DNA of 8,850 bases from assembly GCA_022616575.1 (NCBI GenBank), contig JAKEEN010000116.1, positions 1 through 8,850 of the forward strand, given 5' to 3'. A program made the translations under genes and the position numbers. Within the stretch, counting starts at the first letter, position 1; the number at the start of each line of letters is the position of its first letter. This document shows, in pieces, positions 4,528-8,850 of the stretch. The notes beneath the pieces were generated by a model, which saw only the letters and a program-made list of their open reading frames with translations, searched no databases and was not told the DNA's origin. The DNA comes from Flammeovirgaceae bacterium. Its GTDB lineage: Bacteria > Bacteroidota > Bacteroidia > Cytophagales > Cyclobacteriaceae.

Positions 4528-6087
4528 TCAGTCTACATTATCATGCAAAAACTTATTGTTGCCTAATAAATTATTGTCATCATTCAAATTGTAACGGGAA
4601 ATGAAAGGCTCTGAAGAGTGAGGCACGTTATTCATCTTAACCCCTCTTCGCTGATAAGCCGGTAATGACCACTTTTCGTTAAACTCTTCTTTCGTCATTT
4701 CCGATTTTTTGTTGCTCTTCAACTGCTCTTTTCTCTTCTTAGCTTCCTGTTCAAGACGCTGTTTCAACGAACGCACCTCCATCATACCGTCATCATTGAT
4801 TACCTGATCGCTGTACTTGTCGCTTTGATCGAAGTCATCATCAACATCGCCAAACAAACTTTCTTCTTCTTCAAAATTGGAGCTTGGTTCGAATGAATTT
4901 GCAAACGCATACTCCTTTTCACTTTCCTGTTCTTCTTTCTTTTCTTCATGCTTCGGATCAAGTACAGGTCTGTCTTTTGTTTTCAGCTCAAAATCCTGAA
5001 CTGAGTTAATCGAATTATCAGATTCAAACAGCCAGGTCTGTGAACGATCAAGGTCATGTACCTTTTTAGAGTCCGGCTCTTGCTTTCTATGCTTTGCTGC
5101 TTCGGCATCAAACCCCGTAGCAATCACGGTAACACGAATTCGGTCGCCTAACTCCGGATCAACACCGTGACCAAAAATTACTTCAGCCTCCGTTCCGGCC
5201 TGATCTTGTATATAATCTGAAATCTCAGTGAGTTCATCCATTTGCAATTCTGCTTCTGCTCCAGAGATAATGGAGAGGAGAATCTTCTTAGCCCCCATAA
5301 TATCGCGATTGTCAAGAAGCGGAGATGCCAGCGCACCTTCAGCCGCTTTGCGAGCGCGATTCTCACCACGAGTCTCAGCCGTGCCCATCACAGCAGCGCC
5401 TGCATTTAACATCACCGTGCGCACATCCTGGAAATCAACATTCACATGACCTGCGAGTGTTATAATTTCAGCGATTCCTTTGGCCGCAGTTGTCAATACA
5501 TTATCAGCTTGTGCAAATGCCTGGCCGATAGAAAGATTTCCATAAATCTCCCTGAGCTTATCGTTAAGGATTACTAACACGGTATCGCAATTCTCGCGAA
5601 GAGCATCAATTCCAAACTGTGCCTGCGCAGATTTCTTTTTTCCTTCGAATGAGAATGGAACGGTTACAATACCAACAGTAAGGATGTCCATGTCTTTCGC
5701 AATCTTCGCAATTACAGGTGCAGCCCCGGTACCGGTACCTCCACCCATACCTGCGGTAACAAAAATCATTTTAGTGCCCTGAAGCATTTCACGAATATGA
5801 TCTTTGCTTTCGACAGCAGCGCCTTTACCAATGTCGGGGTTAGCACCGCAGCCTAATCCTTCCGTAAGGTTGGCACCAATTTGTAATTTGTATGGAACCG
5901 GGCTGCTGTTAAGCGCCTGGTTATCGGTATTACACACCACAAATTCTACATCCTTAATTCCCTGGCGGAACATGTGGTTCACAGCATTGCTGCCTCCACC
6001 CCCCACGCCAATCACCTTGATGATTGACCGTACACCAGAAGCATAGCTTCGGGGGATGTCAAACTTATACGATTCTTTTTCGAACAT
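4528..6087 (-). CDS. ftsZ: Cell division protein FtsZ
   Basis: This is the tubulin-like GTPase that polymerises at midcell into the Z ring. Its 519 residues exceed the roughly 380 of E. coli FtsZ. The GTPase core spans about 20-330: [12 protein letters not shown] (28-39), the tubulin signature GGGTGTG (115-121), PFSFEGKKK (144-152), NDKL (175-178), and the T7 loop NVDFQDV (216-222) with catalytic D218 and D221. A long, strongly charged linker (about 335-470) follows, with a basic helical stretch (438-461). A conserved C-terminal peptide, [10 protein letters not shown] (474-483), should bind FtsA. A further 36 residues end in FLHDNVD, a terminus I associate with Bacteroidota FtsZ. The gene starts 28 bp after the ftsA stop, and its leader carries the 11-mer also found before ftsA. 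It is cytoplasmic, at the membrane through FtsA. Confidence 0.99.
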   Translation of the reverse strand: MFEKESYKFDIPRSYASGVRSIIKVIGVGGGGSNAVNHMFRQGIKDVEFVVCNTDNQALNSSPVPYKLQIGANLTEGLGCGANPDIGKGAAVESKDHIREMLQGTKMIFVTAGMGGGTGTGAAPVIAKIAKDMDILTVGIVTVPFSFEGKKKSAQAQFGIDALRENCDTVLVILNDKLREIYGNLSIGQAFAQADNVLTTAAKGIAEIITLAGHVNVDFQDVRTVMLNAGAAVMGTAETRGENRARKAAEGALASPLLDNRDIMGAKKILLSIISGAEAELQMDELTEISDYIQDQAGTEAEVIFGHGVDPELGDRIRVTVIATGFDAEAAKHRKQEPDSKKVHDLDRSQTWLFESDNSINSVQDFELKTKDRPVLDPKHEEKKEEQESEKEYAFANSFEPSSNFEEEESLFGDVDDDFDQSDKYSDQVINDDGMMEVRSLKQRLEQEAKKRKEQLKSNKKSEMTKEEFNEKWSLPAYQRRGVKMNNVPHSSEPFISRYNLNDDNNLLGNNKFLHDNVD

Positions 6088-6097
6088 GACTTATGGG

Positions 6098-6108
6098 TTT
6101 AGTGGTTG
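6098..6108 (-). promoter_or_regulatory. Leader box CAACCACTAAA before ftsZ
   Basis: The mRNA-sense 11-mer CAACCACTAAA ends 10 nt before the ftsZ ATG. The identical 11-mer ends 10 nt before the ftsA ATG (7434-7444). There is no Shine-Dalgarno sequence in either leader. The equal spacing suggests a role in initiation or a duplicated leader. The function is unknown. Confidence 0.5.
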
Positions 6109-6115
6109 ATCATTT

Positions 6116-7423
6116 TTAGTACTCGTTTTTATCATCAAGATCTTCGATGAGTAAACTTTTTGTTTTTGTTATGATATCGTTGAAAAAATTCTTTGATGAG
6201 GAGACTGGTTTCTTTGCCTTAATTACCTTGTTAAGCTCACGCACTTCTTTGTAGCGGTCTTCACGTTCATCCAGGGAACGGAAACCAGCCAATACAAGGC
6301 CAACACCGGTTGCATACATTGGACTCTTCACAGCATCAAAAGCACTTTTACCCAGGTGTTCATTCGGATAACCGATGCGCGTATCCATGCCGGTCATGTA
6401 TTCTACGAGTTGTTTTAGTCCATTGAGTTGTGCACCGCCACCAGTAATTACAATTCCACCGGCTAATTTATTCTCACACCCTGAACTGATAATTTCCATG
6501 TGAGCCAGTTCAATAATCTCTTCCATGCGCGCCTGAATAATGCCCGCAAGGTTCTTTATGGATATTTCTTTTGGAGAACGATTGCGAATGCCGGGAATTG
6601 AGACAATCTCATTCGGACTTGCTTCTTCAGAAATTGCCTTACCAAATTTTGTTTTCAACTGTTCCGCTTGCATTGGTAACAACATCAATCCCTGCTTGAT
6701 GTCGTTTGTTACGATGTTGCCTCCAAACGGAATTACGGCTGTGTGACGAATTATGTTTTCATGGAAAATAGCTATGTCAGTTGTACCGCCACCGATATCA
6801 ATCAGGCAAACCCCGGCTTCTTTTTCTTCTTCACTGAGAACTGAAAGACTTGATGCGAGTGGTTCAAGAATAAGCTCTTCAATCTCAAGCCCTGCTCTGC
6901 GCACGCACTTGTTTATGTTATTAATGGCGCTGGTCTGCGCAGTGATGATATGAAAATCTGCTTCCAGACGTACACCCGACATACCCACAGGTTCCTTAAT
7001 GCCTTCTTCGTAGTCGACCATGTAATCCTGGGGCATTACGTGAATAATCTGGCTGCCGGGTTGCACTACCATACGATACATATCCTGGGTCAGTCTCTCC
7101 ACATCGTCAATGGCGATCTCATCTTCTTTCGAAGACCGGGTGAGTCCACCATGTTGAATAAAACTTTTGATATGCTGGCCTGCAATGCCCACATTCACAA
7201 CCTGTATATCAATACCTGATTGGTCGCTGGCATCTTTGATTGCTTTCTGAATGGCTGAAACTGTTTTATCAATATTGAAAACAATTCCTTTGACAACACC
7301 TTCTGATTCAGCTTTGCCAATTCCCAACACTTCAAGTTTGCCAAATTCATTTTTGCGGCCTACGATAGCACAGATTTTTGTTGTGCCGATATCGAGCCCT
7401 ACTATTATTTTGTCCTGTTCCAT
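6116..7423 (-). CDS. ftsA: Cell division protein FtsA
   Basis: This is the actin-like protein that tethers FtsZ to the membrane and recruits later division proteins. The 435 residues are near the usual length, with a slightly long C-terminus. Actin-fold motifs are GLDIGTTKICAIVG (9-22, phosphate 1), LIDIGGGTTDIAIF (207-220, phosphate 2) and GGIVITGGGAQLNGL (322-336, adenosine). The SHS2/1C subdomain typical of FtsA lies about 85-165 and contains VMPQDYMVDYEEGIKEPVGM (129-148). After the core comes a linker (about 385-410) and the C-terminal amphipathic helix NFFNDIITKTKSLL (412-425), the membrane anchor, ending in acidic residues. It lies between ftsQ and ftsZ as in most dcw clusters. The start MEQDKIIVGLDIG is the usual N-terminus. 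Confidence 0.98.
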   Translation of the reverse strand: MEQDKIIVGLDIGTTKICAIVGRKNEFGKLEVLGIGKAESEGVVKGIVFNIDKTVSAIQKAIKDASDQSGIDIQVVNVGIAGQHIKSFIQHGGLTRSSKEDEIAIDDVERLTQDMYRMVVQPGSQIIHVMPQDYMVDYEEGIKEPVGMSGVRLEADFHIITAQTSAINNINKCVRRAGLEIEELILEPLASSLSVLSEEEKEAGVCLIDIGGGTTDIAIFHENIIRHTAVIPFGGNIVTNDIKQGLMLLPMQAEQLKTKFGKAISEEASPNEIVSIPGIRNRSPKEISIKNLAGIIQARMEEIIELAHMEIISSGCENKLAGGIVITGGGAQLNGLKQLVEYMTGMDTRIGYPNEHLGKSAFDAVKSPMYATGVGLVLAGFRSLDEREDRYKEVRELNKVIKAKKPVSSSKNFFNDIITKTKSLLIEDLDDKNEY

Positions 7424-7433
7424 GTCTTTATTT

Positions 7434-7444
7434 TTTAGTGGTTG
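7434..7444 (-). promoter_or_regulatory. Leader box CAACCACTAAA before ftsA
   Basis: Identical to the box before ftsZ and at the same 10-nt distance from the start codon. The following two bases upstream (AA in mRNA sense) extend the match to the hairpin loop at 4370-4380 to 11 complementary nucleotides. Bases flanking the two boxes are also partly shared (G-CTT next to the ATG, TC beyond the box). Confidence 0.5.
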
Positions 7445-7453
7445 TTCCTTATT

Positions 7454-7515
7454 TAGTCCTTAGTCATTAGTCATTAGTTACTAGTCCTCAATACTCAATA
7501 CTCATTACTCAATAC
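7454..7515. repeat. Heptamer tandem array between ftsQ and ftsA
   Basis: Consecutive units on the plus strand are TAGTCCT, TAGTCAT, TAGTCAT, TAGTTAC, a 6-bp TAGTCC, then TCAATAC, TCAATAC, TCATTAC and TCAATAC. It is thus two adjoining heptamer families filling most of the 91-bp spacer; the last base is part of the ftsQ stop codon. In mRNA sense the units contain TGA or TAA-type triplets, and because 7 is not a multiple of 3 they put stops in all frames. Such arrays can vary in copy number. Confidence 0.85.
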
Positions 7516-8279
7516 TATTCAGCTATAATTTGTCCTTCGTATTCAATATTTACCCGGTTGTATTTATTCCATCCGCGGGCTGGCAAAATCTCTTTATAGA
7601 AAATCATAAGCTTTTTAAACTTCATTTCGATATGATCAGGCACGCCAAATTCTATTTTCTCATCTCCCACCTGTGGCAGCATCGTTATTCGCGTCTGGCT
7701 ATCAATATCCAGTTGAGTGATCTGTGCTTTCCAGAAATCGTCTTCTTTAATAAGACTTACAATCTCCATAATCTTTTTACCTACTTCCGACTTATTCAGA
7801 TTCTCCATTTGAAGAAGCTCTCTTACGTACGAACCACTAATCAGTACCACTCTCGAAGTAAACTTATCAGACACTGGCATAACAGTTCCATCTTCAGCAA
7901 TGTAGGCGTCAGGTCCATCGTTCCGCACAATTCTGGTGATGGGCCTTTGCAGTTCTACTTTTACTACCAGGTTTCCCTTCAGGTCAGAATATAAGTCTGC
8001 ATCTTTTACAAAGCGATCTTGCTTGATTCGCTTCTCAATCTCTTTCAGGTTCATCTGGCTGACACTCGCGCCCTGAAGGTTTGACTTGTTAAACTGCATC
8101 AGGCTGAGAATATCATCCTCATCGAGAAAATGATTTTCCTGAACGTTCACAAGCTTAACTTCCACCGACTGCACGGAAACACTACCCTGCTTTCGTTCTG
8201 TGAACGCGATCAAAAACACGACAATAGCCACGATTGTCAAAATTGTTAACTCCCGCTTTATGTTGAACTTAAACTTCAT
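7515..8279 (-). CDS. ftsQ: Cell division protein FtsQ/DivIB
   Basis: This is the bitopic inner-membrane protein linking early and late divisome parts (partners FtsB and FtsL). The start is taken as the ATG at 8277-8279, giving MKFKFNIKRE and 254 residues, and overlapping the murC stop by 11 nt. A TTG three codons upstream is possible but less likely. There is a short basic cytoplasmic tail (1-10), one membrane helix (LTILTIVAIVVFLIAF, 11-26), then a periplasmic domain. A POTRA-like part spans about 35-112: FLDEDDILSL (51-60), LKEIEKRIKQDRFVKDADLYSDLKGNLVVKV in outline (78-108) and ELQRPITRIV (109-118). The beta domain has the family's AYIAEDGTVMPVS (125-137) and runs to the C-terminus. Sequence in this family is poorly conserved, so position between murC and ftsA is important support. 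Confidence 0.95.
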   Translation of the reverse strand: MKFKFNIKRELTILTIVAIVVFLIAFTERKQGSVSVQSVEVKLVNVQENHFLDEDDILSLMQFNKSNLQGASVSQMNLKEIEKRIKQDRFVKDADLYSDLKGNLVVKVELQRPITRIVRNDGPDAYIAEDGTVMPVSDKFTSRVVLISGSYVRELLQMENLNKSEVGKKIMEIVSLIKEDDFWKAQITQLDIDSQTRITMLPQVGDEKIEFGVPDHIEMKFKKLMIFYKEILPARGWNKYNRVNIEYEGQIIAE

Positions 8280-8850
8280 ATCTCTCAATCAACATTTTCT
8301 TTATCGGATCAACAAACGTATCAATGTCACCGGCACCAACCGTTGCCAAGACATCCACTTCTATACCTTTTAGTTTTTCCATCACATCCTTCTTCCCGCA
8401 ACGAACCTTTATTTTACTGGTGATATCCTTAAAAATCATATCGGAATCCACACCGGTTATGGGTAGTTCACGTGCGGGATAGATATCCATCAATAACAAT
8501 TCATCAGCAATGCTTAAGCTCTTTGAAAACCCATCAGCAAAATCCCTTGTCCGCGTGTACAGGTGCGGCTGAAACACTACGGTAAGTTTTCTGTTCGGGT
8601 AAAGCGATTTCATTGACTTGAGGAAAGCTTCAATCTCTGTTGGATGATGTGCATAGTCATCAACATAAATCACTCTCTTTCCCTTCACCACATACTCAAA
8701 TCTCCGCTTCACACCAGTGTATGATTCAAGTGCTTTCCTAATAGTCTTCAATTCAACGCCACATTGATGTGCTGCGATTGAAGCGGCAATCGCATTTTCA
8801 ATATTATGAAAACCGGGGACACCGAGCTTGATCCTCTCGACTTGACCAAA
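8269..8850 (-). CDS. murC: UDP-N-acetylmuramate--L-alanine ligase MurC, C-terminal part
   Basis: This is the cytoplasmic ATP-dependent ligase adding L-alanine to UDP-MurNAc, the first step of the peptidoglycan stem peptide. The frame is open to the right edge, so 193 C-terminal residues are visible and the N-terminal UDP-binding and P-loop regions lie outside. Seen are the end of the central domain, GVPGFHNIENAIAA (10-23), the linker GVKRRFEYV (46-54), and the C-terminal ligase domain with VDDYAHHPTEI (63-73), VFQPHLYTRTRDF (92-104), DIYPAREL (122-129), ITGVDS (131-136) and the characteristic GAGDID (172-177). An internal TTG at 8749-8751 is not a start, since the family match continues upstream of it. 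The stop TAA (8269-8271) lies inside the beginning of ftsQ, suggesting coupled translation. Confidence 0.97.
   Translation of the reverse strand, partial: FGQVERIKLGVPGFHNIENAIAASIAAHQCGVELKTIRKALESYTGVKRRFEYVVKGKRVIYVDDYAHHPTEIEAFLKSMKSLYPNRKLTVVFQPHLYTRTRDFADGFSKSLSIADELLLMDIYPARELPITGVDSDMIFKDITSKIKVRCGKKDVMEKLKGIEVDVLATVGAGDIDTFVDPIKKMLIERYEV

Noticed and set aside
7530..7994. 154-codon open frame on the plus strand
   Set aside because: It is antisense to ftsQ, shows no recognisable motifs and has no leader; other plus-strand frames over ftsA, ftsZ and the WYL gene are shadows for the same reasons.
8280..8288. TTG start for FtsQ three codons upstream of the ATG
   Set aside because: The ATG at 8279 gives a normal N-terminus; the TTG has no supporting signal. 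Not fully excluded.
8749..8751. TTG as start of a short stand-alone ligase fragment
   Set aside because: The reading frame and MurC similarity (GVPGFHNIENAIAA) continue upstream to the window edge.

Overview
The window looks like chromosomal DNA of a Bacteroidota bacterium, most likely Cytophagales-like. The reasons are the division-gene order murC-ftsQ-ftsA-ftsZ with no ddl, an FtsZ of 519 residues with a long acidic linker and a tail running past its conserved C-terminal peptide, AT-rich leaders without Shine-Dalgarno sequences, a lipoprotein-type signal, and intergenic DNA filled with short 7-8 bp tandem repeats. Every gene I can support is on the minus strand, so transcription runs from position 8850 towards position 1. 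The lineage call is inference from these traits.

Right part (about 4270-8850): the end of the division and cell wall (dcw) cluster. The C-terminal part of murC (UDP-MurNAc-L-Ala ligase, cut by the window edge) overlaps ftsQ. A 91-bp spacer of heptamer repeats follows, then ftsA and ftsZ. The ftsA and ftsZ start codons are both preceded, at exactly 10 nt, by the same 11-mer (mRNA sense CAACCACTAAA). Beyond ftsZ lies 409 bp without a gene. It holds tandem octamers, one copy of a 42-bp direct repeat, a long imperfect hairpin and a GC-rich terminator-like stem, then the leader of the next gene with the second repeat copy. The apical loop of the hairpin, read as ftsZ-sense RNA, is complementary to the ftsA leader over 11 nt and to the ftsZ leader over 9 nt. 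This is the most unusual thing in the window and could be an RNA-level feedback device on division genes, but it is untested.

Middle (3654-4118): one small lipoprotein of unknown function, closed by a strong intrinsic terminator.

Left part (1-3653): a YafY-type HTH/WYL regulator, then a 118-bp gap with two TGACA-N6-TGnCA operator-like palindromes spaced 53 bp apart (about five helical turns). A tight run of six small genes follows: a GyrI-like ligand-binding protein, an exported VOC-fold protein, an HMA-like protein without metal-binding cysteines, a RibD/DHFR-like reductase, an SRPBCC/AHSA1-like protein, and an NTF2-like protein cut by the left edge. They look like one operon controlled by the regulator. 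The ligand and purpose are unknown. All six resemble small-molecule binding or modifying folds, which suggests a stress or xenobiotic response.
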